This document shows, piece by piece, positions 24,401-37,532 of a stretch of DNA of 64,000 nucleotides (the first letter of the stretch is position 1; the number at the start of each line of letters is the position of its first letter). The position numbers and the translations under genes are program-made. The stretch is taken from the NCBI GenBank assembly GCA_949358305.1, contig OX442316.1, forward strand, positions 16,740,001 through 16,804,000, given 5' to 3'. Origin of the DNA: Strigamia acuminata (lineage: Eukaryota > Arthropoda > Chilopoda > Geophilomorpha > Linotaeniidae). The notes under the pieces are model-generated. The model did no database searches, was not told where the DNA came from, and worked only from the letters and a program-made list of their open reading frames with translations.

Positions 24401-27366
24401 TCCTGCGGAGGTTTGTCTCGAGGAACGCTTACTTTTCTTTTAACATCGACAAACTGCGATATCATTAACGATCCGTAGAAGGCGAGTTCCACCAAGTAGT
24501 ACCACTGGATGTCTGTGGGAACAATCTGGAAGAAAAATGTTTAGCCTCTGAGTGTTATTAGTCACTGTTGCTGCATTTTTTATTTAAGTCTGGCTAATAT
24601 TGTTATGTGCTTTGTAAGTGTAAACTTGTGGGTCTAGAAAGCTAGAAGGTATCTACAAAGCTAGAAGGTTTTAAAACCTACCAATTTATTAACACATTAT
24701 TTAAATCCTTAGTGAGCATAATGAAGTAAAATTATATTTCATGTTACGCATTTATTACTAGGCCATTAGCAACTTTCCATGCACTATACTTACAAAAGTG
24801 GCTCTTCCGGTCCAACTTTCGGCTACATCTCTAAACCATGGTTTCTTTGCAATGAAAATAAATAGAACAAAAGAAAATAATCAAAATTATTGCAGTAGAA
24901 AGTGTTTGCGAGAATTTCTAGTTGGATTTCTATGTTAAATCAATAAAATATCTTAAAGAAATTTGTGTCAAAACAAATTTACAATTTTCCACATTTGGAG
25001 CCAAATTATCAGGGCTGGTACACGGTACACATACAAAATGCATTTCTTTTGCATAAAAATGCACGTTTTTTTGCATAAACGGATTTTTATTGCTTGAAGA
25101 TGCAATTTTTTCAGCTCAAAATGCATTTAATTCCCATAAAAATGTATATAGTCCTCATAAAAATGTGTTTATTTCTCATAAAAATGTATTTAATTCCCAT
25201 AAAAATGCATTGAAAATGTCATTTGCGAATATTCATGGCAGAAACATATTTCTGAACCTGGGGGGCCATTTTTTGGAGCCCTAATTTAATCCAGCCCTGC
25301 AAATTATCGACTTATTTTACACAGATTATTCACAGGAAGCACGTCAACTTGGGTACAAGTTAGCAACTTACGTTCCACAAACTAACCAAACCATACAAGA
25401 ACATAATAGCGTAAAAAGTAGCTCGCCACCTGTTTAGAGCAGCAAATAAAAAAAAAACAATTATCCATACAGTTAATTCAACTTGAGTGACAACACAACT
25501 CACCCAGTTTCATTAAACCTCGTGGATATTTTGACCATTTTCTGTTTCCGGCGAAACCATGCTCGGATTTTAGGCTCCGGCCAAGCTAAGGCTGTAGACA
25601 ATTCTTTAATCTATATAAAAAAAAAAAAATAAACACATGTAGAACCAAATGTTAACCACGTTTGCTATTAAATTCATTGTACATAATTTTCCGAAGTACT
25701 TCCTGTAGAAAATGCTTTTTCTAAGGCATCGTTGTGTTCTAGATTTTTCCTGTGTAAACCACAGATAACCCCGACTGGTACAAAAAGTATCCTACAAAGA
25801 AAACCAAAAGATAAAACATTTAACTTTTAATCATCCGGCATGTGCAAACACAAATTACGCCTATACAAAATCTGTCGCTACTTCCCTCTCGACATGATTA
25901 TTATTATTATTATTCCCAATTCTGTTTTTACATGTTTTTTTTTTACACTTTTTTGGAACCTATCTACGGTGTAAAAACAGAATTGGATGTATTATTATTA
26001 CCGTATTTCTTCGATTCTAAGAAGTCATCGACTGAAAGATGCGCCACGCTTTTAGAGATTTTATACGGTCGAACTCTTTATAACGAATCGCAAGGGACCC
26101 AAAAAATCGATTCGTTATGAGACTTCCTTATATCGAAATTTTTTAACATGGTGTTCTATGGCCAGCCAACCAAACCAGCCATTTTTAGGTATTTGTTATA
26201 TCGATAATTCGTTATATCGCGATTCGTTATAAAGAGTTTTGACTGTATGAGGAAAAAAGTGCGTCTTAGAATCGAAGAAACACGGTATTACAGTGTAGTG
26301 TCGATTATCCGAACGACCGATTAACCAAACACCGGTTTTATCGACTTTTTGTCGATTTTTTGTTTTCATATACCGGTTATGCGAACAAATCGGTTTTATG
26401 TACACCCGTGTCCTCCGATCGGTTCGGATAATCGACACTATTGTGTTTTTTTTTGTTTTTTTCACAAAAAAAAATTAAAAATTTTAAGAAAAATTGCTGG
26501 TCCTATTTGTCCAGCAAGCCGAGACGCGAAAACGAGTCGATGTTGAAATGGAAATGCGGAATTGCAATTTGAATTTATCACTCCTTGTAAATTGGAAATT
26601 GGAACTCATCCATAGGATGCATGACGTCGTCATTCCGACAACTCAATTGTGATTTTTAAATCGTCTGGAAAAATAAAAATCGTGATTAAAATCGGGCACA
26701 AATCTCGACTAATTTCGATCGATGAAGAAAAAAAAAATTTATTTTCTTTTCCCAACCAAACAAATTGAAACGGAAAAGAAAAACCATTCGAGCCAAACAA
26801 CTTTAGTGTCTAAACTGGCAATGAAAAATGTCCTTGAGTCAAAATTAATCAATCGCAGGCTGTTTTTAGCGCAGCACGATTTAAAAAATTAAAAAGCTCT
26901 TAGCAAACGAGTTGAAATCCAAATTGCAACTTCCCGATTCCGAATTCCGACACTTCGGCCATTTTGTGCATCAACAATTCGCTCTTAGGCTGCACAAAAA
27001 TGCAAAAATCCAAAATAAAACCACGCGTGAACAATCAAAAAAACAATTTCCCCTAAATACCTAAAATAAAAAAAAGACACAAAAAAACAGTTAGTAAATG
27101 TGCAAATTCAAAAATTATTCAAAAACTGCAATTTTGGTAAACAAGTGCAACGAAGACGAGGCGAGGCGAGCGAGGCGAGGCGGCGCTTGGGTGTTTGGTA
27201 TTTACCTCTCGATTATTAATCGTATAATGACTATGACTATCGCCAGTGGAAAGCAGTAGATTAAGTCGAATAGATTTGGATAATTGCCTTCTTGTTCGAT
27301 TTGTCGCCAAGTTACGTTTTCCGGTAGCCAGAACTCGTCTTTCCACATGAAACTAGACAACTCCAT
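21433..27366 (-). CDS. CERS: Ceramide synthase, paralogue 2
   Basis: Nine exons on the minus strand: 27206-27366, 25683-25791, 25504-25610, 25372-25429, 24794-24844, 24433-24525, 23147-23275, 22971-23077, 21433-21709. They give 363 residues. The N-terminus (SFMWKDEFWLPENVTW), a Hox-like segment with WPEPKIRAWFRRKQ, and a Lag motif [18 protein letters not shown] ending LCHDASDIPLE identify an active-type ceramide synthase. Exons 4-8 have exactly the same lengths (58, 51, 93, 129, 107) as in paralogue 1. The C-terminus carries DVRSDSEE and ends KKKA, which fits a KKxx ER-retrieval signal; paralogue 1 lacks that ending. For exon 2, I chose the donor at 25681-25682 because it restores phase and the family's spacing. 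Introns are inflated by several MITEs. Confidence 0.93.
22262..22580. repeat. hAT-like end, TTAGG-type repeats and hairpins in CERS2 intron 8
   Basis: CAGGGGTCGGCAACC at 22266 matches hAT termini, but no partner end is visible. A perfect 16-bp hairpin follows (GTCGCTAAAACGGGCG, 22314-22329, against 22355-22370). Next are about 12 degenerate AACCT units (22391-22450). Last comes a 17-bp perfect hairpin (22518-22534 with 22564-22580, arm AAAGAGCCACTAACATA) around an AT loop. It looks like overlapping element remnants. Confidence 0.65.
23820..24355. mobile_element. Tigger-like MITE interrupted by a CCGTAT-type MITE
   Basis: The outer element has ends TACAGTCGAAACTCTTTATAA (23820) and TTATAAAGAGTTTCGACCGTA (24355), with TA outer edges as in pogo/Tigger elements. 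It is split at 23873-24222 by a second element with ends ACCGTATAATCTCGGGTATA and its imperfect inverse. That inner element contains about three 32-bp units (ACTACAATTTAGTC...). The uninterrupted version of the outer element is present at 26065-26248, which confirms the boundaries. Confidence 0.85.
25002..25307. mobile_element. hAT-type MITE with internal TGCATT repeats
   Basis: The element 25010-25299 starts CAGGGCTGG and ends with the inverse CCAGCCCTG. It is flanked by a perfect 8-bp duplication CAAATTAT (25002-25009 and 25300-25307). The interior consists of degenerate units of about 20 bp around AAAATGCATTT. It lies in intron 4 of the second ceramide synthase gene. Confidence 0.88.
26000..26286. 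mobile_element. CCGTAT-type MITE interrupted by a Tigger-like MITE
   Basis: The outer ends ACCGTATTTCTTCGATTCTA and TAGAATCGAAGAAACACGGT are near-perfect inverted repeats. Inserted at about 26065-26248 is a full-length copy of the TCGAACTCTTTATAACG family, the family that is the outer element at 23820-24355. Nesting is therefore reversed between the two sites. Located in intron 1 of the second ceramide synthase gene. Confidence 0.85.
26287..26446. mobile_element. Pogo/Tigger-like MITE
   Basis: Directly adjacent to the previous nest. Inverted ends of about 24 bp: CAGTGTAGTGTCGATTATCC (left) and GGATAATCGACACTATTGTG (right). The interior motifs CCGATTAACCAAACACCGG and GCGAACAAATCGGTTTTATG are shared with the elements at 17.0 and 19.7 kb. 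Confidence 0.82.
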
Positions 27367-30300
27367 GCTAGTGGCTTTAATATCTGGTTAACTGCGGATT
27401 ATCTGCGGCGACGTCACGGCCGAGCATGAAAACTGTGAACTTATCGAAGCGAGCAAATGCAAACACTTTTCTGATAAAACCGATTTTATACGCAGGTGTG
27501 AATGATAGACTTGTGTGCTCTCAATGGTTTGCGTAGTCGATACAGCTTCAAATTACTTTTTTTAAATAAAAAAAAAATTTAACTTCCTGATTTGTCAAAT
27601 CACCACTCAACAAGGCCAATATATGTATTTGTGCTTTTTGGTGGTGGTTTGGAGGTTTGGGTGGCTGACGCTAGGTGCTCGTTTAGCTAGGGAGGCTGGG
27701 GTTGGAGTTGGGATTGCAAGATGGCGTCGCCTGGTGGTGGTGTTAGTAAAATCGGATTGAATCGTGAAATAAAGGATTAAAATCATTTCGCTTTGTTTTT
27801 GGAGTGTTTAGTTGAGTTTGAATTTTGAATAAAATCACATTTTGATGATTTATTTCTCGCTTCCGCATTGCAACACTTAAGAAATAATCCTTTTGCCCTG
27901 TTTTCTCCAAGGGCAAGGTCAAATTGTTTAGGCTTCCATTTTAACGCGCAAAAAAATAATTTATTACAACAGTTTTAAAAGCCAGGTTGATATAAGTGAC
28001 CTGGGTCAAGGCCGTACAACCGAAATTGACGCGCTTGTTTGACACCAGGGCGAAAAGCGCCTCCAAAATGGCCGTCTTCGCCGATCTAACTCAACAAACT
28101 CTCCATATCTTGTAAAATAACTCATTTTTCCTTACAAAATACCGAATATTTGTGGTGTGAGTCATCGAGGTTCAAGTATTTAGAGGACTGTTTAAAAACT
28201 AATGGAAATAAATGAGAACACTTTCATTAGCAAGTGAAATGGAGTTTTTATGCAGGGGGAATGGAGTGGGATCTTGTATGCTTTCGCTTAAATAACTGAG
28301 TGTGATTCAGTCAAGGTGGCTCCATCATGATTCATCATGTTTCTTCCAATACATGACATAATCAAACACCTCATCAATGGATGACCTCATTCTGTGGTTT
28401 ACTATAACAGCTCAACAATTTTCTTCTTCAAATGAAGAATGAAAGGCCATTGTGCTATGAATCATGGGGGAAGAAAAAAATATTGTAGTTTAATCTCATT
28501 ATTGATTTAGTGAGATGGATGGAATCCAGTTTTTATCTCTCTATTTGGCCATCCACATATTCCAGGGATAGTTTCAGACTCTTATCAAAATGGCTGCTTG
28601 GTTATCTCAACATTAAAGTCAATATATCCTCTTTGTTATCAGGAAATGAGATTAGATAGGGAAAATGGAAAAATACTCTCTGAAATTGGTGTAAAGAGAT
28701 TTAATTGGTGTTAATTTAGGGTTAGGTGAGATAAAATGTCATGTTGTTCCTCTATACCCCTGGTGAGGAATGGAGGAGCTCAAGATGCCACCTGTTGACA
28801 AGTGGCAAGTGCAAATTTAGCTTTTAATTTTTGCCTAGTGGGAAAAAGTGGTGATAGAATAGTTTGAGGGATATATAATATATATATATTTTTTAAAATT
28901 AAGTTTAAAATATTCCTTTCAAATTGGTGCTAAAGAATAAATAGGTTTTCATCACAACTTATCCAGATAAATCATGTTTTGAAATGATTTTTGCAGCTTT
29001 GATCCATACATTTGATGACTTAAGGTTTGCTCTTGTTCACATGTAGATCAGTGAAACCAGGACACAAAGTACCTCAAGCCCACAACACCAGCTGCAAGAG
29101 TGACTCACACAATTGTACCCTGGGGATGACCAAGTTGGAACCCCTCTCACCACCCACCACCACACAAGTAGGTGGTTGCAACCATCTTTGCAAAATGGAG
29201 GGTTGGTTTGATGGGAAATGTCAGCAAACAAAGGAAATTGCAATTTAAATTCCTATCATAAAGGAAATAGCAAAAAATGGAGAAAATGTGTGTGTTTATT
29301 TGCCAATTTGATAACCTTTTAATCGTGTGGAATTTATAATTTTTTTTTTTGGATTATTCATTTTTTTTTTAGTCGCCATTTTGTTTGTTTTTTTAATGAA
29401 ATATAAAACCAACCAATCAGAATGCAACTAGTGGTTGGATGGAGTAGAATAGAAGCTAAATTGCAACTTGGGAACGAGCTAGTGTTGCAAAACAATTGCG
29501 AACATCTGCTACTGACTCTTTTGTGTGAATAAAATTTAAATTCAGGTCGAGTTTCGGTTTGATAAAAAAAAAAATCGAAAATTAAAAATAAATTTTTGAT
29601 TTGTGTGTAACGGTTAAAAGTTTACGTACTGGAAATAAGATAACCAGTTTCCTGAGCGAATAAAAATATGGTTATAAATTTTGTAGACAAAAAAATTAAA
29701 GTAAAAAATTTATTGGATCATTAACCTGTTCTTAAATATCATCAAGTTTCCGCGGGACTGTCCCGGGAGTCCATTTTTTGCCCGAATCTGGCCACCGCGC
29801 TCAAACCGAGGCTCGAGCCTCGAATCCGTGCTTCGCTATACATGGCCATGTACTCGATTGATTCGATGGTTTTATTCGTGAAATTCGGGTCAAATGAAAA
29901 TCTTTTTTTTTCTTTTCTTGAAATGTACAAATTGGATTTTACCTGTCAAGATTTTTAGATATCGCGTGAATAAATGAATGAGTTACGTAACTAATTTTTG
30001 ACGGCTTAATTTTTGGATGAATTGTTTGGAGTTGGACCGGACCGGTCGGAAATTGTAGAGTTTTGTTTATAGGCCTAAACATGGCTAATGAGGCGTGAAA
30101 AATGTCTGTAAACATTGCAATTTTTCTGGTATGTTTGTAGTACTAAGAACAGGATATGGTGAAATGATATTGTCAAAGGTCAACATTTTCATTTCCCGAC
30201 AGATTTTCTGAAGGGAAGCCGGGAAATTGAAATTAGGAAGAGAAACAGGAATATTTATTGTTTTCGGAGTCGTTTTCCCAAGAAAAATATCAAAAATGGG

Positions 30301-31960
30301 AAATTAAAAAAATAAATTATTTTAAATTTAAAAAAAAAATTAAAAAAAATAAAAAATAAAATAAAATATTTGTAAAATTTACAAATTAATTAATTTTTTT
30401 TTTTAAAATTGCTACATTATTATTACGTGTTATCACGAAAAACATCAAAAAGAATTGTTAAATGATTAAAAAAAATTCAAAATGATATAATTATCAGCTG
30501 TAACTGGTTTTCTGATTTAAAAAAAAAATAATTTTTATATTTTTAAATTTTTCTTATTATTATTCTTGAACTTGTGCTCTCATTAATAACTAAAAAAAAA
30601 ACGATTTTTTTTCATATTTGTACAGCAAAAGACAACCACTTGCACAAATTAAAGCACAAAAAGAGCCCAAATTAGCATAAATTTCATTGCAAAATACACA
30701 AAACTTAAAATTTATTTCTAGTAATTCAAATTCACATTCAACATGAACAATAAGAGGGATGAAAACGAGACGTGAAACGCGGAATTGAATTCTTTAGATC
30801 GCAGAAAAACACGTGTCACGTTACATAATTTCCAGGTTGAATATTCAATTTATTGGGCGTTTTTATGATACTAAAAATGGCGCACTTCAACTGGAATCTG
30901 AAGCCTCTCGGCTGTAAGTCAGGGGGTCAGGAACACGGGACAGGGCGGCCTAATAAACCAGGTGCAGTTCGGTCTGGATTAAGATTTAACGCGAGAACCG
31001 AACGAGATGATCAAAGCGTTCACGTTTGTGGCCATAAAAGGCGGCGATTAACATGAGAAAATAAAGAAATCAGATTAATAGAATAAATTATCAAATGATG
31101 AATTGTCAGCTAAATAGGCACTGACCTAATGCGACGTGTGACGTCACAGGTCGGGAATTTCAAGGTTGCATACTTCCGCGACTTTTTCAAACGGAAAATT
31201 CATGCAAAATAAACAAGTGCAACAAGTGTCTGCGCTGTCAAGTTGGGAAATTCATTATTTGTTTAAAATTTGTGTGTGAGAAGAAAAAATGGAGCAAAAT
31301 AAAAGAATATAATTGGACAGTGTTGGTTGGCCTAGTTTTTTTTCGTGAGAGAAAGGACGATTGATGTCAAGGTTAGGCCTATTACCAAATCCATTTCATT
31401 CATGTGGTTCAATTGCAATTGAAAATAAGCGTCGGTTATTTATTCCACGAGGAAAATTGCGTTTTATTCCAATTTCGTGCACAAAACGACCACCTGTTAA
31501 AACGATAAATTTGTATCAGAAATCTTTTGCTAAAAATAAAAACGTTTATATTTACCTAAATTGATAGGATTTTGTTTCTTTTTTTCCTCCAAAATGTGTT
31601 ACTTCTCTAGGAATTAGCGATTTTTCATTTAAAATTTAAAAAATCACGTAAACAACATGTAGGCCGCCATTTTGGTCACACCAAAACCCGATGCGCCGAT
31701 GCGAGTAAATGAAAACGGAACGTTTTAAAAGATTAACTTTTACGCACGAATTTAACTAGTAATAATTCGCGGCCTCCTAGAATTTATTCGATGCTAATTA
31801 GCCCGAAATTTAGCGATACGACCTTGATTAAAAAGATGATCGGCTTTTCCACAGCATAGCGCCGCGATGCATGAGTGCGAGAAAAGATAAAAGGCGAATC
31901 GAGTTCCGTTTCGTCCGAATGAACTGTTTCCGGGTTATTGAGTCATTGCTCTTCGCGGTC
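27367..31960. other. Intergenic region upstream of ceramide synthase paralogue 2
   Basis: No gene is firmly supported over 4.6 kb. It contains an (AT)n tract near 28870-28890, A/T-rich low-complexity sequence at 30295-30400, and one weak minus-strand exon candidate (29742-29949, listed separately). A plus-strand frame at 30853-31056 starts in good ATG context followed by a GTAAGT donor, but it leads to no recognisable partner exon. Confidence 0.4.
29742..29949 (-). other. Possible terminal coding exon, unknown protein
   Basis: On the minus strand, a CAG acceptor-like site near 29950 is followed by an open frame ending TGA at 29742. Composition is protein-like, with a plausible C-terminus (IEYMAMYSEARIRGSSLGL, then MDSRDSPAET). 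GC content rises locally. I could not find upstream exons or a family, and the sequence before the exon is purine-rich and not a good polypyrimidine tract. It may be a decayed or chance frame. Confidence 0.2.
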
Positions 31961-32257
31961 AGCATGTCCAAATATGGTAACGTAGAACGTGATTGGTCCT
32001 TGCACGCACACTTTTGCGGCAAGCACTCACATATTTGGTTTGCTCCTAACTCCAGGCAGCCAATAGCCGAGCTCAGAGGCGCCCTGTATGGACGGATTAT
32101 GCAAATGAATCAGAGAATCATACCATATTTGGTCATCTGTTAGAGCGCCTGAGTTTGCTTCGTCGAAGTGGAACGAGAGTCGAATAAAAGCCGGCAAATT
32201 GTACGCTCCGGGCACAGTTTTTCCTAGAAACGATACTCGAACACTTCTTCGGTGAAT
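31961..32257 (+). promoter_or_regulatory. Actin promoter with CArG boxes and 5' leader exon
   Basis: Two exact serum-response (CArG) elements, CCAAATATGG at 31968-31977 and CCATATTTGG at 32123-32132, and a one-mismatch version at 32029-32038 (ACATATTTGG) precede a TATA-like AATAAAAG at 32183-32190. Inverted (ATTGG near 31992) and direct (CCAAT near 32060) CCAAT boxes are also present. Transcription probably starts near 32210-32215. The leader exon likely ends at 32257 before GTAAGT (an alternative donor GTGAGT is at 32352) and joins the acceptor at 32755-32756. The CArG-TATA layout is that of SRF-driven actin genes. Confidence 0.7.
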
Positions 32258-32760
32258 GTAAGTGCTTTTCTTTCGTATCTCTCGTAGTGTACACTTGGAT
32301 AGTGAGCGAGCGCTGTTGCGATTCAAAAAACGACCGTTGGATTATTTAAAATGTGAGTGTTGAAAAACGAGGGGCAAAAACGAGTTTTTCCCAATATTTT
32401 TTCCGGCATTTGAGGTGAATTCGGTGAAGAAAGGCGAGAGTTTTGCGGATTTTTTGAGGATTTTCGGAGCCGGCCGGCAACGGTCACAACCACCTGCCGA
32501 CGCCATCTTGAATTGGGTGTGGGGAAGGAAAGAAAGAAAGACGGAGATAAGCGACGGATAAACGACCAGAAATAATGGATTAAATGGATTTGATTCGCGA
32601 ATTATTTGTGCTGGATTGTGCCGATTTTTTCGATTTTTAAGCAAAAAAAAATTTTGGTTTTTCAATTTAATTAATTTTTATTTTTAATTTTGTATTTTTG
32701 TTTGCTCGTTTTGTGTTTTTTTTTTTAATTTTTTTAAATTGTTTTTTATTTTTCAGTTGA

Positions 32761-35013
<2,253 letters not shown>

Positions 35014-36017
35014 GTCGTTTAGGATGAAATTTAGACGAATAGGATCGAGTTTTTTCCTTTTTCATTTTGTTTTCTATTGTTTTCTTTATTTGCCCGGACC
35101 GGTTCTGGACGGTTATTATTAAAAGATAGAAATTGTAAAACCATCTGCTGGTTGGATTATTCGTTCGATTTAGCCAAATTCCGTTCAAGTGGACCAATGT
35201 TTGACCATTCCAACCAGAAATTAATTATTTCTTATTTGTCTTTGATGATTGCACTTTGTATTTATTTGTATTTGCAATATTAAAGTTCGATTTCCTTTTT
35301 TAATTTGTATCTTTTTGCTCTTTCCGGGCTTGCGCAGATGGTTTCCGATAAGAATGTCACTTCCAACTGATATTTATACATTGTTTACATTAGACAAGTC
35401 TTAATAAAAATTAAAAACTTTCCAAACTAAGAAATCACTTTTGTTTATTCACTATAAGCATACGGTTACACTTTTTTTTTTAATTAAATAATAAAAACAA
35501 ATTGAAAAACCGACTTTTTCTTTTTTCTTTCAAATAATTAACGCGTAAAATTGTGGTTAGAATAATCATGGAAAATAATATGAAAAGTTACAATACTGTG
35601 AATCTTTAATATACATAGCAAATTTCATCACCAGAAATCACTACAGTCCGATGAAAAGGAAACCAAAACTATGACAAGAAAATTGTACAAGGAATGTTAT
35701 CACAACCCAAAATTTGTACACTACGAACTTACAAATCGTTATTGCTATTTATAAAAATGGTTTTTTTGTGTTTTTTTTGGATTTTCTTGTTTTTTTTTTT
35801 TGTTTTTTCGTGCTTTTTTCATCTATTCAGGCTGTAATGACATCGGATGATTTGTTTTTCCATTAACTTTTGAATAAATTTACCTTTTTTTTTATTCAAT
35901 TATTTTAATTAGTAATATTTGTTTTAAAGATTTTTTGTTTGTTTGGGGGGGCATAAAAATGCGTAACATTTTCCCATTGTGATTCACTGTCTAGCGAATA
36001 TGCGTGCACAAATGCAT
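35014..36017. other. Convergent 3' regions of actin and p23
   Basis: The actin 3' untranslated region runs into an AATAAA at 35403-35408, a plausible poly(A) signal. From the other side comes the p23 3' untranslated region. Poly-T tracts lie at 35760-35820 and 35885-35893. No additional coding sequence was seen. Confidence 0.5.
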
Positions 36018-36778
36018 TCATTCTAAATCGGGTAATTCTTCGTCGTCGCTGTCTTCGCCGTCGATTCCCGTGTCCAAATCTTCAAGACTAGGTTTGTCGC
36101 CGGCACCGCCTAACCCACCCATCTGTCTCATCATCTGAAATAACAAAAAAAAATAAGAAATTAATATTTAAATGAAATGAACAGCAAAAATGACTAATTT
36201 ACTTCTTCTAAATCTTGATTTCCGCCTAATTCGTCGTCCGATTCGTCCTCGTCTTTCCATTTGTTGAAATCAACTTTCAACCAGTGATACTAGCAACAAA
36301 AATCACAAAAATCAGAAAAAAGCTCAAATTAATACGCAAACTCAATTACTTTTTTCTCATCTTTAAGAAGTCTTTTCCAAAACGGACCTTCTTCCTTCTT
36401 TTTTAGAATAAATTCAATCACCCTGTCCCTTACGACGTACTTTGAATCCTAAAAAAAGCAAATTTAACATTTTTCCACATCAATTTTCGACATTTCTCTA
36501 CAAATTGCTTCAACTTACCACGGCATTAACTTCTTTAAAAAAATTCAACGTAACTTCGTATTCTTTTTTGTCGGTGCCTCCTTTACCCCTGCGTTAGAGA
36601 AAATATTCATTTAAAATAAAATACAGATTTATTCGGGCGGGTTTTTTCACACAAATACGTACCTAAAGAAGAGTTTGCTGGGTTCTAGCTTAATCATCGG
36701 TTCTTTGCAGTCCTCTAAGCAAATCGTGAGGAAAACTGCACTTTTCCTTTGTGCCCATTGCATCGGCGGCGCGAGCAT
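36018..36778 (-). CDS. PTGES3: HSP90 co-chaperone p23 (PTGES3-like)
   Basis: Five exons on the minus strand: 36663-36778, 36519-36588, 36350-36448, 36203-36289, 36018-36134. They give 162 residues (human 160). It is a CS-domain beta-sandwich with family landmarks VFLTICLEDCKEP, FFKEVNAVDSKYVVRDR, FWKRLLKDEKKYHWLKVDFN and WKDEDESDDE, then a Met/Gly linker and an acidic tail ending ELPDLE, close to the human MPDLE end. p23 binds ATP-bound HSP90 and stabilises the client-loaded state; vertebrate p23 is also reported as cytosolic PGE synthase. The ATG at 36778 follows an acceptor-like TTTAAG, so a 5' non-coding exon is likely. Confidence 0.95.
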
Positions 36779-37532
36779 TCTTAAATGAACAAAAAAAATT
36801 ACAATTCCGTCCGAAATTTCCGTCACGAACGGGTTAAAATTAATGAGGGAGGGTTTTTTTTTCACAAATTCGTATTACGTCGCTAGATTTCGGATTAAAA
36901 CGCAATTTTGCGATTCAAATAAAGCTTTTAGATAACTAGGCCTAATTTCTAGAAGTTTCTCCAGGTGGAGCCACAGCTGTTCTTTTCAAGACAAAAAGAT
37001 AAGGATTTTTCCTATTATTTCACTAAATGTTGTCGTTTAATGGGGCTACGTGTTGGTATTCATCCGATCGTTCGTGTTGGTATTCTTTCTGCCTCGGCAA
37101 AACCCGGGAAAACACTTACTGTTCTGTTTCTGGCATTTTCCGTTTCTACTGCTCAGCAACCATGTGGTAGTATGCCGCAGCAAATTTTTTTTAATTCTCA
37201 TTTTAACCGATTTTAACGACTTATTTGTACTCGGAGTTTTACATTTCAAAAATTCTAATTAATATTTTAAAGATTTAATATTATTTTTATTTAGTGAATA
37301 AATCTGTTTTTAAAAATGATTTTAAATATTTTTTAACTCCGGTTGGCGACTCGATTGAAGGCTAGAAAACGACCGATACCATTTAGACTCAGACACGTGA
37401 TTGTTTCCGCTCGGTCAGTTTGAATTCTCATGGAGGGCAGATTGCATCTAAATGCTTAAGAATGTTCTGAGGTTAACTGGATATACTGGTACCAGTTCCT
37501 CTCAGTCCAGTTATCACGTCGAGGACAACGGA
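36779..37532. promoter_or_regulatory. Bidirectional promoter interval, p23 / NOSTRIN
   Basis: A head-to-head spacing of about 755 bp between the two start codons. An E-box CACGTG occurs near 37395. No TATA box was recognised. Short frames on both strands here look like chance. The interval should contain both transcription starts and the leader sequences. Confidence 0.45.
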
